DNA of 64,000 nt, taken from positions 265,809-329,808 of the forward strand of contig NZ_OLMR01000003.1 of NCBI RefSeq assembly GCF_900291955.1, read 5' to 3'. The translations under genes and the position numbers were made by a program. How positions within the stretch are numbered: position 1 is the stretch's first letter; every line of letters starts with the position of its first letter. Positions 27,178-36,846 of this stretch are shown piece after piece. Source of the DNA: Pseudoruminococcus massiliensis (GTDB lineage: Bacteria; Bacillota; Clostridia; Oscillospirales; Acutalibacteraceae). The notes beneath the pieces are model-generated. The model ran no database searches, was not told where the DNA came from, and worked only from the letters and a program-made list of their open reading frames with translations.

Positions 27178-28761
27178 TCATCTTCCGAACTCTGCAAGAA
27201 TCAATTCCTTATTATGCTCAGTTGCCCAGCTTATGCTCCAATCACTTGTAAAGAGTAGAAGGTGATTGCCCTTTAAGTCCTCAATACGCTTTGTATCAGA
27301 TGCAAGGTCGAGAGTTTTCGGGTCTAAGTCCTCATTTTCTATCCAACGAATACGGTCATATGGAAGTCCCTCCATAATAATATCAACGCCATATTCATTT
27401 TTAAGTCTATATTCAAGAACATCAAATTGAAGTACGCCGACAACTCCAACTATAACCTCTTCCATACCGCTGTCAAGTTCTCTGAAAATCTGAATAGCAC
27501 CCTCTTGTGCAATCTGCGTAATACCCTTAACAAACTGTTTACGCTTCATAGTATCTTTCAGACGAACCTTGTTAAAATGCTCCGGTGCAAAGGTCGGTAT
27601 ACCCTCAAACTTAAATTTCGCATTCGGTGAACATACTGTATCACCTATCGAGAAAATGCCTGGGTCAAATACACCGATAATATCTCCTGCGTAAGCCTCA
27701 TCAATAACCTCTCTGTCCTGAGCCATAAGCTGTTGAGGCTGTGAAAGACGCATTTTCTTGTTGCCTTGAACATGATAAACTTCCATGGCTTTCTCATATT
27801 TTCCTGAACAAATACGCATAAAGGCAATTCTGTCACGATGAGCCTTGTTCATATTTGCTTGAATCTTGAAAACAAAAGCGGAAAAACGGTCATCAAATGG
27901 GTCAACCTCTCCGTCAACAGTTTTTCTTGGTAGCGGTGGAGTTGTCATATTGATAAACTCGTTAAGGAATGGCTCAACACCGAAATTCGTCAACGCAGAA
28001 CCAAAAAATACAGGTGTAAGTCTGCCGTGACGAACATCATCAAGATTAAGCTCATCGCCTGCTCCGTCAAGAAGCTCAATATCATCTCTGAGAGTGTGAG
28101 CGAGGTCATCACCAATCTTTTTATCCAAATCTGGGTCATCAATTTTAAGCTCGTCCGTATCTACTTCACGCTGACCGTTATTTGCGGTGAAAGCAAGGAT
28201 TTCATTCTTTTTGCGGTCATAAACGCCCTTAAATTCCTTACCACAGCCGATAGGCCAGTTAATCGGACAAGTTTTAATGCAAAGAACATCTTCAATATCC
28301 TCAAGCAAATCATAGGGACTTTTTGCTTCTCTATCCATTTTATTTATGAATGTAAAAATCGGAATATCACGAAGCAAACAAACCTTAAAGAGCTTTTTAG
28401 TTTGATTTTCAACACCCTTTGAAGCGTCAATAACCATAACTGCTGAGTCCGCAGCCATAAGTGTTCTATAAGTATCCTCCGAGAAGTCCTGGTGTCCCGG
28501 AGTATCTATAATATTGATACAACAGCCATTATATTCAAACTGCATAACAGAGGAGGTAACAGAAATACCTCTCTGCTTTTCAATTTCCATCCAGTCAGAA
28601 ACAGCGTGTTTATCGGTTTTCTTTCCTTTAACCGAGCCAGCAAGCTGTATAGCTCCACTATAAAGCAAAAGTTTTTCGGTAAGTGTTGTTTTACCTGCGT
28701 CAGGGTGCGAGATTATCGCAAATGTTCTTCTCTTTTCAATCATTTCTCTATTACTTGGCAA
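27178..28761 (-). CDS. prfC: Peptide chain release factor 3
   Basis: This 527-residue translational GTPase is the expected length for RF3. G1 is ISHPDAGKTTLTEKLL, the switch region is EIEKQRGISVTSSVMQF, G3 is DTPGHQDFSEDTYR and G4 is FINKMDREAK. The RF3-specific C-terminal part is recognisable in VGVVGVLQFDVLEYRLKNEY. It removes RF1 or RF2 from the ribosome after peptide release, using GTP. The gene sits 27 nt after a DegT-type aminotransferase gene, so it is probably in the same transcript despite unrelated function. Confidence 0.96.
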   Translation of the reverse strand: MPSNREMIEKRRTFAIISHPDAGKTTLTEKLLLYSGAIQLAGSVKGKKTDKHAVSDWMEIEKQRGISVTSSVMQFEYNGCCINIIDTPGHQDFSEDTYRTLMAADSAVMVIDASKGVENQTKKLFKVCLLRDIPIFTFINKMDREAKSPYDLLEDIEDVLCIKTCPINWPIGCGKEFKGVYDRKKNEILAFTANNGQREVDTDELKIDDPDLDKKIGDDLAHTLRDDIELLDGAGDELNLDDVRHGRLTPVFFGSALTNFGVEPFLNEFINMTTPPLPRKTVDGEVDPFDDRFSAFVFKIQANMNKAHRDRIAFMRICSGKYEKAMEVYHVQGNKKMRLSQPQQLMAQDREVIDEAYAGDIIGVFDPGIFSIGDTVCSPNAKFKFEGIPTFAPEHFNKVRLKDTMKRKQFVKGITQIAQEGAIQIFRELDSGMEEVIVGVVGVLQFDVLEYRLKNEYGVDIIMEGLPYDRIRWIENEDLDPKTLDLASDTKRIEDLKGNHLLLFTSDWSISWATEHNKELILAEFGR

Positions 28762-28788
28762 ACTGATTCCTCCATAGGATAAATTTTA

Positions 28789-29985
28789 TTAAGCCTTAAT
28801 GCACTCACTTAGTGCTGAAATTACATATTCCATCTGTTCATTTGTCAAGGTGGAATATAGCGGTAAGGTTACTTCATTCTGATATAGCTCAAATGCATTC
28901 GGATAGTCTTTTATATCAAAACCAAGATTTTTATAAGCTGTCAGCAGAGGCAATGGCTTATAATGAACATTAGTAGCCACTCCCATTTCTGCCATCTTTG
29001 AAATAACATTATTTCTGAATTCTGAGTCGTGTCCTGTAAGCCACGAAATATAAAGATGTCCGCTTGAAGTACCATTTTTAGTATAGTGTTTTAGATAATC
29101 TATACCAAGCTTATCAAGCTGTGAATTGTAATATTCGATTATCTCCTTGCGTCTTTTCAGCATTGAGGGATAGCGTTTAAGCTGTACAAGTCCGATTGAT
29201 GCCATAATATCCGTCATATTGCACTTGAAGTATGGCGCTACTATGTCATATTCCCAAGCGCCGGCTCTTGTTTTTGCGAGAGCATCTTTATTCTGACCAT
29301 GCAAGGATAGGAGCATATATTGCTTATAAAGCTCATCATTATCAATAAAATCTCTGTCACACCATGTAACAGCACCGCCCTCTGCAGTAGTGAGATTTTT
29401 TACAGCGTGAAAAGAAAAAGCGGTAAAATCTGCTACACCTCCGCTTTTTTGAGTTTTATATTCCGCCCCAAAGGAATGAGCACCATCTGCAAGAACTATA
29501 ATTCTTCCAAAGCCCTCTTGGATTTTATTTTTAGGCTTAAACAACGATTTCTTAGTTTCAAGCACCTTAAAAATGCTGTCATAATCGCACATAGCTCCAC
29601 CGACATCAACAGGTATAACCACCTTTGTTTTATCGGTAATAGCCTTTGCCAAAGCTTCAGCATCAAGGTGTAGCTTTCCTTTTGCACAATCAACTATAAC
29701 AGGCTTTGCACCCACATGGCATATAACGCTTGCAGACGCTGTATAAGTATATGCAGGAACGATAACCTCATCGCCCTCACCTATTCCAAGAATACGGAGA
29801 GTCATTTCAAGAGAGGCTGTCGCAGAATTAAGACAAACAGCCTTTGTTGTACCACAAAATTCAGCTATTTCCTTTTCAAATTTTTTGGTTTTAGGACCTG
29901 TTGTTATCCAACCACTGCGAAGTGTGTCTGCCACTTCGCTTATTTCCTCCTCGCCAATATCAGGAGGTGAAAATGGTATTTTCAT
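28789..29985 (-). CDS. DegT/DnrJ/EryC1/StrS family sugar aminotransferase
   Basis: This 398-residue PLP enzyme starts with IPFSPPDIGEEEISEVADTL and RSGWITTGPKTKKFEKE, typical of the ArnB/WecE/PglE group. The PLP site is seen in LNSATASLEM, VIVPAYTYTASASVICHVGA, the aspartate of ADGAHSFGAEY and the Schiff-base lysine in FSFHAVKNLTTAEGGA. It should add an amino group to a 4-keto (or 3-keto) nucleotide sugar for a surface glycan. It is grouped with a TarI/IspD-type cytidylyltransferase and a LicD protein, gaps 13 and 11 nt, so a wall-polymer role is likely. Confidence 0.93.
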   Translation of the reverse strand: MKIPFSPPDIGEEEISEVADTLRSGWITTGPKTKKFEKEIAEFCGTTKAVCLNSATASLEMTLRILGIGEGDEVIVPAYTYTASASVICHVGAKPVIVDCAKGKLHLDAEALAKAITDKTKVVIPVDVGGAMCDYDSIFKVLETKKSLFKPKNKIQEGFGRIIVLADGAHSFGAEYKTQKSGGVADFTAFSFHAVKNLTTAEGGAVTWCDRDFIDNDELYKQYMLLSLHGQNKDALAKTRAGAWEYDIVAPYFKCNMTDIMASIGLVQLKRYPSMLKRRKEIIEYYNSQLDKLGIDYLKHYTKNGTSSGHLYISWLTGHDSEFRNNVISKMAEMGVATNVHYKPLPLLTAYKNLGFDIKDYPNAFELYQNEVTLPLYSTLTNEQMEYVISALSECIKA

Positions 29986-29998
29986 TGCTGTCCCCCAT

Positions 29999-30709
29999 TT
30001 AATTATATATATTTTCTGCTATTGCCTTGGCTATATTATAGTCACCGACAGTCGTTATCTTCATATTTGAAGCGTCACCCTTTAGCAGCTTTACTTCTAC
30101 TCCACCTATAAAGCATATTTTACAAGAATCTGTAAGAGTAAGCTTTTCCTCGTCAGAAAGAGCATTATAAAGCCTTTTCAATAAGTTTATGTTAAAGCTT
30201 TGCGGTGTTTGGCTATGATAAATTTTACTTCTATCAGGCATATCTGAAATAGTATTGCTGTCCTCAGATACAATTATAGTATCTACCTCAGGAATAACAG
30301 TATTACAAGCACCATATTTAAGAGCCGCATCAATATTTTCATCAATCATTCTTAGTGTAACAAACGGACGAACTGAATCGTGTGTTACGATTATATGTTC
30401 ATCACTTTCGCCGAACTCTTTTTCTATATCGGCAATAATATTGAAAATTGTAGAATTTCTATCCGCACCGCCTTGAGAAATTCTTATCCTTGATTTATCT
30501 ATATTAAATTCATCTAAAAGCTCTTTCATATGAGAAATCCAGCTTGAATGTACACCAATATAGATATAATCGAGCTTTTCAGAAAGCAAGAATTTTTCAA
30601 GTGTATAAATTATAATTGGCTTATTGCCAAGTGGCAGAAATTGCTTAGGCATAGTCGAGATATTCATTCTTGAACCGACACCACCTGCAACTATTGCGGC
30701 AAAAATCAT
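29999..30709 (-). CDS. IspD/TarI-family cytidylyltransferase
   Basis: This 236-residue nucleotidyltransferase has AAIVAGGVGSRMNISTMPKQ at the start, which is the CTP-binding loop with the catalytic Arg and Lys. THDSVRPFVT and the TDSCKICFIGG and NMKITTVGDYNIA segments follow. The family includes IspD (2-C-methylerythritol-4-phosphate) and TarI (ribitol-5-phosphate). PKQFLPLGNKPIIIYTLEKF and the neighbours LicD and aminotransferase favour a TarI-like role in making a CDP-polyol for a wall polymer. An IspD role remains possible because no other isoprenoid gene is visible. It overlaps no neighbour and sits mid-operon. Confidence 0.8.
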   Translation of the reverse strand: MIFAAIVAGGVGSRMNISTMPKQFLPLGNKPIIIYTLEKFLLSEKLDYIYIGVHSSWISHMKELLDEFNIDKSRIRISQGGADRNSTIFNIIADIEKEFGESDEHIIVTHDSVRPFVTLRMIDENIDAALKYGACNTVIPEVDTIIVSEDSNTISDMPDRSKIYHSQTPQSFNINLLKRLYNALSDEEKLTLTDSCKICFIGGVEVKLLKGDASNMKITTVGDYNIAKAIAENIYN

Positions 30710-30720
30710 TCTATCAACTC

Positions 30721-31602
30721 CTATAAAAGTTCTGAGGGTTTCTTTCCCTTCAAAACCTCTTTATAGCTTCTCTCTGTATCAACTAAAATCATATCGTGAT
30801 GAGGTTTTTGTTTATCTTCGGGTGGGGGCGTCATATAGTCCCCAAAAGCTTTTTTAAGATATGGATCATAACCGACAGGAATAGGCATCTGCAAGCCCTC
30901 AAATTCACGATAAACCGCACTTGCAAACCATTCCTTAGGGTATTCAGGCTGCATAGAATGTACACCCTCGCAAAGCTCTGTGATATATTCGCAATCGGAA
31001 ATTTTATATTTGCTCATACGCCTTTCAGCATTACGCCATTTTTTCTCACGAGCCTTTGGTGACTTGACTATCGAAAGCAAAAATTTACTTCCAAGAGCCA
31101 TAATTCCGCCGTGATTTTCTGGAACGATTTGTGCAAGAAACAGCGAATAAATCATAGCATTGAGCTTTTGCATTGTGCGTTTAAATTTTCCTTTTGGACA
31201 GCCATCTATCGGAAAAATATCCATCATTATTCCAAAAGGTATATCAAGATGAGCCTGATTTGCCTTAACACAAGTAGTTTCAGTATCAACTATTGTTGTA
31301 AAAATATTTCCTGTAAAGATTTTCTCATCTGTCCGCAATAGCTTAAAGCGTTCATGCTTATCGTTATCCCAAAGTTTATATAACTTTTCATAGTCATCTC
31401 TCGGCATAAGTATGTCTATATCGTCGTCCCAAGGGATAAAGCCACCAGTTCTGAGCGAACCTATACAGCAACCTCCGCAGAGATAGAAAAGCAGATTATT
31501 TTTATCGCAAAATTCCTTGAAATACACAAGCGTATCAAGTTCTTTAAGCTGTAGCTTACGCAATGTTTCGGGAGTAAATTCATATAACTTTTGGTTTTCC
31601 AT
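30721..31602 (-). CDS. LicD family phosphotransferase
   Basis: The protein has about 293 residues. The LicD/fukutin-type nucleotidyltransferase motif is clear in YLCGGCCIGSLRTGGFIPWD with DDDIDILMPRDDYEKLYKL, which supplies the metal-binding aspartates. FGIMMDIFPIDG continues the pattern. LicD proteins attach phosphocholine or another phosphodiester-linked group to teichoic acid or glycan. I use the ATG at 31602, which has GAGGTT 5 nt upstream; the ATG 12 nt earlier lacks a ribosome site. It precedes the cytidylyltransferase by 11 nt, so donor synthesis and transfer appear coupled. Confidence 0.9.
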   Translation of the reverse strand: MENQKLYEFTPETLRKLQLKELDTLVYFKEFCDKNNLLFYLCGGCCIGSLRTGGFIPWDDDIDILMPRDDYEKLYKLWDNDKHERFKLLRTDEKIFTGNIFTTIVDTETTCVKANQAHLDIPFGIMMDIFPIDGCPKGKFKRTMQKLNAMIYSLFLAQIVPENHGGIMALGSKFLLSIVKSPKAREKKWRNAERRMSKYKISDCEYITELCEGVHSMQPEYPKEWFASAVYREFEGLQMPIPVGYDPYLKKAFGDYMTPPPEDKQKPHHDMILVDTERSYKEVLKGKKPSELL

Positions 31603-31665
31603 ATAAAACCTCATTTAATATGTAAATATAATAGCTAATAAACAATCGGAGATAATCCGCCTTTA

Positions 31666-32520
31666 TTATTCAATACCTGCATGAATTTTTGCAGCCATAA
31701 GAGTATTTTTCATAAGCATAGCAATAGTCATAGGACCTACGCCACCAGGAACAGGTGTTATATAAGAAGCCTTTGGCTCTACGCTATCGAAATCTACATC
31801 TCCGCAAAGTTTGCCATTTTCATCTCTGTCCATACCAACATCAATGACAACAGCACCCTCTTTGACCATATCGCCTGTAACAAACTTAGGCTTACCGACA
31901 GCCGCAACAAGAATATCAGCATCTCTTGTAATTTCAGCAAGATTCTTTGTACGGCTGTGTGTAATTGTTACAGTGCCGTTTTCATGGAGCAAAAGCATAG
32001 CCATAGGCTTACCAACAATATTACTTCTGCCGATTACAACACAATTCTTGCCGGAAATTTCTATATTTTCAGAATGAATAAGCTCCATAACGCCAGCAGG
32101 TGTGCAAGGCAAGAACTTATAATCGCCTATCATAATCTTACCAACATTAGATGCGTGGAAAGCGTCAACATCTTTTTCAGGGCTGATTGCCTCAATAACA
32201 GCCTTTTCATCAAGGTGCTTAGGTAATGGAAGCTGAACAAGAATACCATTAATTTCAGGCTTTTTATTAAGCTTATCAACAAGGGCAAGGAGCTCTTCCT
32301 GAGTTGTTTCAGCTGGAAGTGCATATTCTTCAGACATAAAACCAACTTCTGCACAAGCCTTTTTCTTATTATTGACATAAACTCTTGATGCGGGGTCATC
32401 ACCAACAATAACAACTGCAAGTCCTGGAACTATGCCCTGTGCCTTTAGTTTTTCTGTTTCTGCCTTAACGCTCTCACGAACCTTTTTAGAAACCTCTTTA
32501 CCGTTAATTATCTTAGCCAT
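31666..32520 (-). CDS. folD: Methylenetetrahydrofolate dehydrogenase/cyclohydrolase
   Basis: This 284-residue protein is a standard FolD. The active site has [12 protein letters not shown] with Tyr48 and Lys52. Family signatures are [34 protein letters not shown] for NADP binding, THSRTKN and the C-terminal [15 protein letters not shown]. It interconverts methylene-, methenyl- and formyl-tetrahydrofolate and supplies one-carbon units. It lies 24 nt downstream of lgt and 63 nt upstream of licD on the same strand. Confidence 0.97.
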   Translation of the reverse strand: MAKIINGKEVSKKVRESVKAETEKLKAQGIVPGLAVVIVGDDPASRVYVNNKKKACAEVGFMSEEYALPAETTQEELLALVDKLNKKPEINGILVQLPLPKHLDEKAVIEAISPEKDVDAFHASNVGKIMIGDYKFLPCTPAGVMELIHSENIEISGKNCVVIGRSNIVGKPMAMLLLHENGTVTITHSRTKNLAEITRDADILVAAVGKPKFVTGDMVKEGAVVIDVGMDRDENGKLCGDVDFDSVEPKASYITPVPGGVGPMTIAMLMKNTLMAAKIHAGIE

Positions 32521-32544
32521 AAAATTTCCACCTTTTATATTAAA

Positions 32545-33381
32545 TTATTCTTTAACTTTATCCTTTAATGCTTTTGTTGTATGAACGAAATTATTTTTCT
32601 TGCGGAATACGATAAGCATCACAATTCCTGCTATCATAACCACCGCTGAAAGAATCTGCGATACACGAAGATTTAAGAATGGTGTATAAAGACTATCTGT
32701 TCTCAAGCCTTCAACTATCATTCGCTCAAAGCCATACCATACAAGGTAAAGCAAGAAAATCTGTCCGTAATACTTCTGAAATTTCTTACTAAAGAAGTGC
32801 AAAAGCACAAAACCAAGCAAGCACCACAATGATTCATACAAGAAACAAGGGTGAACCGTTACTCCGCCGGTATTTTCACTCATCATTCCCCAAGGAAGAT
32901 TAGTTTCTGTACCGAAAGCCTCTTGATTTATGAAATTGCCCCATCTGCCTATACCTTGTCCAATCAGAAAACCAAGTGAGGCAACATCAAGTATCGCAGG
33001 AATATTAAGCTTGAGAATTTTCGCAACGATACAGCCACCAAGCAATGCTCCGATAAGACCGCCATAAATCGCAAGTCCGCCATCGTGTATCGCAAAGATT
33101 TTATCGGGGTGACTACTGTAAAAATCCCACGAGAAAAATACATAGTAAAGTCTTGCACAAATTATTGCGGTTATAAGGCCGACAATAACACAATCAAGAA
33201 ATTTCTCACTCGGAATTTTAAAACGCTTCAAACTCATCATCGCATAAATAAATGCAAGAATAAAGCCAATTCCGATTATAATTCCATACCAATAGATATG
33301 ATAATCGCCTATTGAAAAGGCGACATTATTTATATTCAGACTTATGCCCAGATGTGGAAAAGATACATTCATATCTGACAT
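32545..33381 (-). CDS. lgt: Prolipoprotein diacylglyceryl transferase
   Basis: This 278-residue integral membrane enzyme has about seven membrane segments. The catalytic regions are YYVFFSWDFY, HDGGLAIYGGLIGALLGG with the essential histidine, and the Lgt signature GRWGNFINQEAFGTET. YGFERMIVEGLRTDSL is the conserved C-terminal loop. It moves diacylglycerol from phosphatidylglycerol to the lipobox cysteine of prolipoproteins; one lipoprotein is encoded at 40198-41091. A MITE-like repeat sits just upstream (33467-33783). Confidence 0.96.
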   Translation of the reverse strand: MSDMNVSFPHLGISLNINNVAFSIGDYHIYWYGIIIGIGFILAFIYAMMSLKRFKIPSEKFLDCVIVGLITAIICARLYYVFFSWDFYSSHPDKIFAIHDGGLAIYGGLIGALLGGCIVAKILKLNIPAILDVASLGFLIGQGIGRWGNFINQEAFGTETNLPWGMMSENTGGVTVHPCFLYESLWCLLGFVLLHFFSKKFQKYYGQIFLLYLVWYGFERMIVEGLRTDSLYTPFLNLRVSQILSAVVMIAGIVMLIVFRKKNNFVHTTKALKDKVKE

Positions 33382-33466
33382 TTTAATTATCCTTTCATCG
33401 TTAGATGTAGGGGGTGAACTGCGTTCATTGGTAATTACTTCAACCGCTTAGCATATACACTTACCC

Positions 33467-33783
33467 AAGACACTCAAAGTTTAGGTCAAGCCTTTTTAAA
33501 GGCTTGCGGATTCCAAAGGTAGTCACCTACGGCAGAGCCTTTGGTGGGTTTTAAGGGCAAAGCCCTTAACATATATTTCTTTTCAAGAGGTGGACTTCGT
33601 CCACATCTTAATTTTCTCTGTTGATAACATTAGTCAATAAAGGCGAACTGCGTTCGCCTAAGGAAAAAACAAATGTTGGGCTTCGCCCAAAAGTGTTTCT
33701 CCGTCTGCGGACGGCGACCAAAGGCTCTGCCTTTGGAAACTGTGAGCCTTTAAAAAGGCTCAAGCGAAACTTTGAATTGTCTT
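33467..33783. repeat. MITE-like palindromic element with inverted ends (copy 2)
   Basis: This element of about 317 bp has related ends in inverted orientation: AAGACACTCAAAGTTTAGGT on the left, and on the right the complement of AGCGAAACTTTGAATTGTCTT. Inside are palindromic modules CAAGCCTTTTTAAAGGCTTG, AAGGGCAAAGCCCTT, GGCGAACTGCGTTCGCC, GGGCTTCGCCC and CCAAAGGCTCTGCCTTTGG. A long block (about 33538-33575) is the reverse complement of 23820-23860, so copies 1 and 2 lie in opposite orientation. The right end stops 8 nt before the M16 peptidase stop codon. The rest of the gap (33382-33466) shows nothing. Confidence 0.75.
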
Positions 33784-33790
33784 AAATGTC

Positions 33791-35065
33791 TTATTTAACT
33801 ACAGAGAGTGTTGTGTTATTTGGGTCAAGCTGTGATTTAAGTCTTTCGTTAATATCATCAAGACTTGCATTTGCGATGGCATCCATATATTCATAAAGTT
33901 CTCTGCCCGCAAAATCAAATGATGCCATAATAGTTGCAGTATTCTCAGGACTATTAAGAGCAGCAATATTTTTACCATAAATAGCTCTTTTAGCTCTCTC
34001 AAATTCCTCTTTCGGGACACCACTTTTATGAAGCTCCTCGGCAGCTTGCTTGATAATCTCAGCAACTCTCTCAGGAAAACGAGTTTCTGCTGCAAAAATT
34101 ACTGCACGATAACCCATTTCCTCGAAATACTCATATCCAAAACTTTGATTGATAAGCTCATCATCAAGAAGTCGCTTATAAAGTGGTGAAGCCTCTCCTG
34201 CAAAAGCAGACAAAAGAATATCTGTTTCGGCAATTTCCTTAGAAGTTAAGCGTTTATCGCCTGCATCTTCTTTAAAACCAAGTTGAAAAAGTGGTACAGC
34301 AACAGATAATTTCTGTTCAACATAATCCTGACCAACTTCATAAGGTTCATCAGGGAAAATTGACTGTGTATCCAAAGGCTCATCTTGCTTTGTAAGAATT
34401 TCATCTACAATAGAAATAACCTGTTCAGGTGTAACATTACCCGCAACAGAAAGAACCATATTATTAAGATTATAGTAGCTGTTGTAACAAGTATAGAGCA
34501 ATTCAGGAGTAATCTCAGCAATAGTTTCGACTGTTCCTGCAATATCCTTTCTGACAGGGTGATTTTGGAACATTGAAGATATAAGATTCATCATAACTCT
34601 CCAGTCCGGACTATCGTCATACATCTTAATTTCCTGACCAATAATGCCTTGTTCCTTAGCAACAGTTTCCTTAGTGAAATAAGGGTCACGAACGAAATCA
34701 AGCAAAATTCTAAGGCTTTCATCAAACTTATCTGTACAAGAGAACAGATAGCAAGTTGTATTAAATGAGGTATAAGCGTTAGCGTTAGCACCTGTCTTTG
34801 CATACTTTGTGAAGGCATCGCCGTCCTCGCTCTCAAAAAGCTTATGCTCAAGATAGTGCGCAATTCCGTCAGGTACAATAACTTCTTCACCATTTGTGAT
34901 AAAATGAGAATTTACTGAACCAAAGTGTGTTCCGAATATCGCATACGCGGACTTATAGCCCTCCTTTGGGCTGACATATATAGTAAGTCCTGATGTATGC
35001 TTTATTTTATAATATTTATCATTAAGCTTTTCGCTTTTTATTTCTACAATTTCCATTTTATTCAA
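33791..35065 (-). CDS. M16 family zinc peptidase (YmfH-like, catalytic)
   Basis: This 424-residue peptidase has the inverted zinc motif HYLEH (His70, Glu73, His74) in DGIAHYLEHKLFESEDGDAF. The downstream glutamate region is EIKMYDDSPDW. The fold is the two-domain M16 half-pair type, with NNMVLSVAGNV as the conserved core strand. It is probably cytoplasmic and acts with the non-catalytic partner encoded just upstream, closing over short peptides. In Bacillus the equivalent pair is YmfF/YmfH. The start is a TTG with AGGGGAG upstream, 17 nt after the partner's stop. Confidence 0.9.
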   Translation of the reverse strand: MNKMEIVEIKSEKLNDKYYKIKHTSGLTIYVSPKEGYKSAYAIFGTHFGSVNSHFITNGEEVIVPDGIAHYLEHKLFESEDGDAFTKYAKTGANANAYTSFNTTCYLFSCTDKFDESLRILLDFVRDPYFTKETVAKEQGIIGQEIKMYDDSPDWRVMMNLISSMFQNHPVRKDIAGTVETIAEITPELLYTCYNSYYNLNNMVLSVAGNVTPEQVISIVDEILTKQDEPLDTQSIFPDEPYEVGQDYVEQKLSVAVPLFQLGFKEDAGDKRLTSKEIAETDILLSAFAGEASPLYKRLLDDELINQSFGYEYFEEMGYRAVIFAAETRFPERVAEIIKQAAEELHKSGVPKEEFERAKRAIYGKNIAALNSPENTATIMASFDFAGRELYEYMDAIANASLDDINERLKSQLDPNNTTLSVVK

Positions 35066-35082
35066 ACTCTTTCTCCCCTTTA

Positions 35083-36360
35083 TTATTGTTCGTTGCTTGT
35101 AAGAACATAAATTGTATCAAGTGAAACAGCCTTTGCTGCCTCTATAATCTGTTCCTTGGTTACTGCCATAATCTTCTCGGCAGATTCTTCAGGTGTAAGT
35201 GTTTCACGATTGAAGGTCTGTGAAAGATAGAAATTTTCAATTGATGCAAGGCTATCAAGAGATGTTATATAGGCATTTTTGAGTGCAAGCTTTGCTGCAT
35301 CAATTTCTTCATCTGTAATATCTCCTGCCTGCATAGATTTAAGCTGTTCGAGAATAGCTGTTTCAGTCTTTTCTATATTAGCATTTTCAACGCCACTATC
35401 TATGATAATAATTCCCTTATTAGGATTATATCTTGCGGCACAATAATAGCAAAGGCTCATCTTCTCACGAACATTCATAAAGAGCTTTGAGCTTGGTGTT
35501 CCGCCGAGTACAGCACACATAAGCTTTACTACTGCAACATCTGTATAAGGTTCTGCATATGGAGTTCTAAAACCCATTACGAGCTTAGATTGTGTAACCT
35601 CCTGACGCTCTGTAACTCTCTTAACCTCATCAGCTTTTGTAACAAGAGTTGTTGAAAGACCGATTGAACGATTCTTTCCATCAAATACCTGTTTAAAGGC
35701 ATTTAGTGCATTCTGAGGTTCTGTATTACCAAGCATATAAAGCTCAATCTTAGCGGATTCTATCGCATTAGTCCAAGCCTTATAAGCCTGTTCGCTTGTA
35801 GTATCCATAAGACTTTCTTTTGTTCCAGTTCTGTTTACAGAGAATGGCTCATTTTCGCACATAATCTCTGTGCAGCGTTTTACTGCATAAAGACGCTTCT
35901 CATTAAATTCAGAATCAAGCTCCTCTATAAGCTGACGGCGTTCACCAGCAAATTCGCTACCAAGGAAAGCATTTTCTTGAATATTTGGCTCAAACAATGC
36001 AGAACAAAGGAGTTCTGTAAGTTCCTTAGAAATTTTAACGCTATCAAGAGCATATTTATCGTCAATACCTGAAACAGTAAATCGAAGCTCTTGAATTTCA
36101 CCAAGCTTTCTTACTGTTGAATATAGTGCTGCACCGTAAAGTTCATCAAGCTTTTTAGCAAGTGATGTAAAATCAGGATAAGCCTTGCAAGAGCGTGTTA
36201 TAAGGCTTGCCGCAAGAGCATTTGCGGAAGCTGTTTCTTTTGTTATTGGCAGAAACAATGATGCAGTTATACGGATTGTTTTGAAACGGTTATCGGGAAT
36301 GAAATTAAAATATACACCATCAGCGATTTTCTCTCTAATTATTTCAGACATTATTTTCAT
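35083..36360 (-). CDS. M16 family peptidase-like protein (YmfF-like, non-catalytic partner)
   Basis: This 425-residue protein has the M16 fold, seen in FIPDNRFKTIRITASLFLPI, AYTDVAVVKLMCAVLGGTPS and KLFMNVREKMSLCYYCAARY. At the position of the zinc motif it reads TRSCKAYPDF and has no HxxEH, so it cannot bind catalytic zinc there. Such members pair with an active M16 subunit, here the adjacent gene. AAGGG lies before the ATG, and a promoter is seen at 36462-36490. Known substrates of the family are processed peptides; the substrate here is unknown. Confidence 0.88.
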   Translation of the reverse strand: MKIMSEIIREKIADGVYFNFIPDNRFKTIRITASLFLPITKETASANALAASLITRSCKAYPDFTSLAKKLDELYGAALYSTVRKLGEIQELRFTVSGIDDKYALDSVKISKELTELLCSALFEPNIQENAFLGSEFAGERRQLIEELDSEFNEKRLYAVKRCTEIMCENEPFSVNRTGTKESLMDTTSEQAYKAWTNAIESAKIELYMLGNTEPQNALNAFKQVFDGKNRSIGLSTTLVTKADEVKRVTERQEVTQSKLVMGFRTPYAEPYTDVAVVKLMCAVLGGTPSSKLFMNVREKMSLCYYCAARYNPNKGIIIIDSGVENANIEKTETAILEQLKSMQAGDITDEEIDAAKLALKNAYITSLDSLASIENFYLSQTFNRETLTPEESAEKIMAVTKEQIIEAAKAVSLDTIYVLTSNEQ

Positions 36361-36461
36361 TACGCCCTTTCTTTTTTATATTTATATGAATTAAAATAAT
36401 CAACAAAGTAAACTTTTCATAAGCATAGATAAAACGCTTTAACCTGCGATATATCTTAATT

Positions 36462-36490
36462 ATTATACCACATTTTTCATTACTTTCCAA
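36462..36490 (-). promoter_or_regulatory. Promoter of the M16 peptidase pair
   Basis: On the minus strand, TTGGAA (36485-36490), 17 nt, TATAAT (36462-36467), about 100 nt before the first start codon. Confidence 0.6.
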
Positions 36491-36573
36491 TAGCTATATA
36501 AAATTATTTAATCAACTCTAAATTTTTCACTCTCTATGAAAATTGACAAAAGCATTACCCTTGAATTACGAAA

Positions 36574-36740
36574 TGTAGGGGCGAACTGTGTTCGCCCGTT
36601 CAGTAGTTCTTTGGAAATTACTTCCACCACATCATTCCCCTGCCCACACCGAACGAGACTTGTCGCAGGTAGTCACCTAATGCGATTTTGTGTCTTGACT
36701 GCGGCGGCACGCCGCCTCGAGCGAAACTTTTAATTGTCTT
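36574..36740. repeat. Fragment of the MITE-like palindromic repeat (copy 3)
   Basis: The region holds GGGCGAACTGTGTTCGCCC and GGCGGCACGCCGCC. It ends in GAGCGAAACTTTTAATTGTC, the same inverted-end motif as copies 1 and 2. It shares AGGTAGTCACCT with copy 2. The left end motif is missing, so it looks truncated or rearranged. Confidence 0.6.
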
Positions 36741-36770
36741 AGAGAAGGTTATTAGCTAAATAAAAACAAT

Positions 36771-36811
36771 AATGCAGTGGTCAGAAATATAAATTTCTAA
36801 ACCACTGCATT
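36771..36811 (-). terminator. Terminator of the amt-glnK transcript
   Basis: AATGCAGTGGT pairs with ACCACTGCATT, and an inner AGAAAT/ATTTCT stem extends the hairpin. On the minus strand it is followed by ATTGTTTTTATTT. Confidence 0.85.
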
Positions 36812-36846
36812 ATTTTGCAGTAAATTACAATGTTTTATACATCAGA

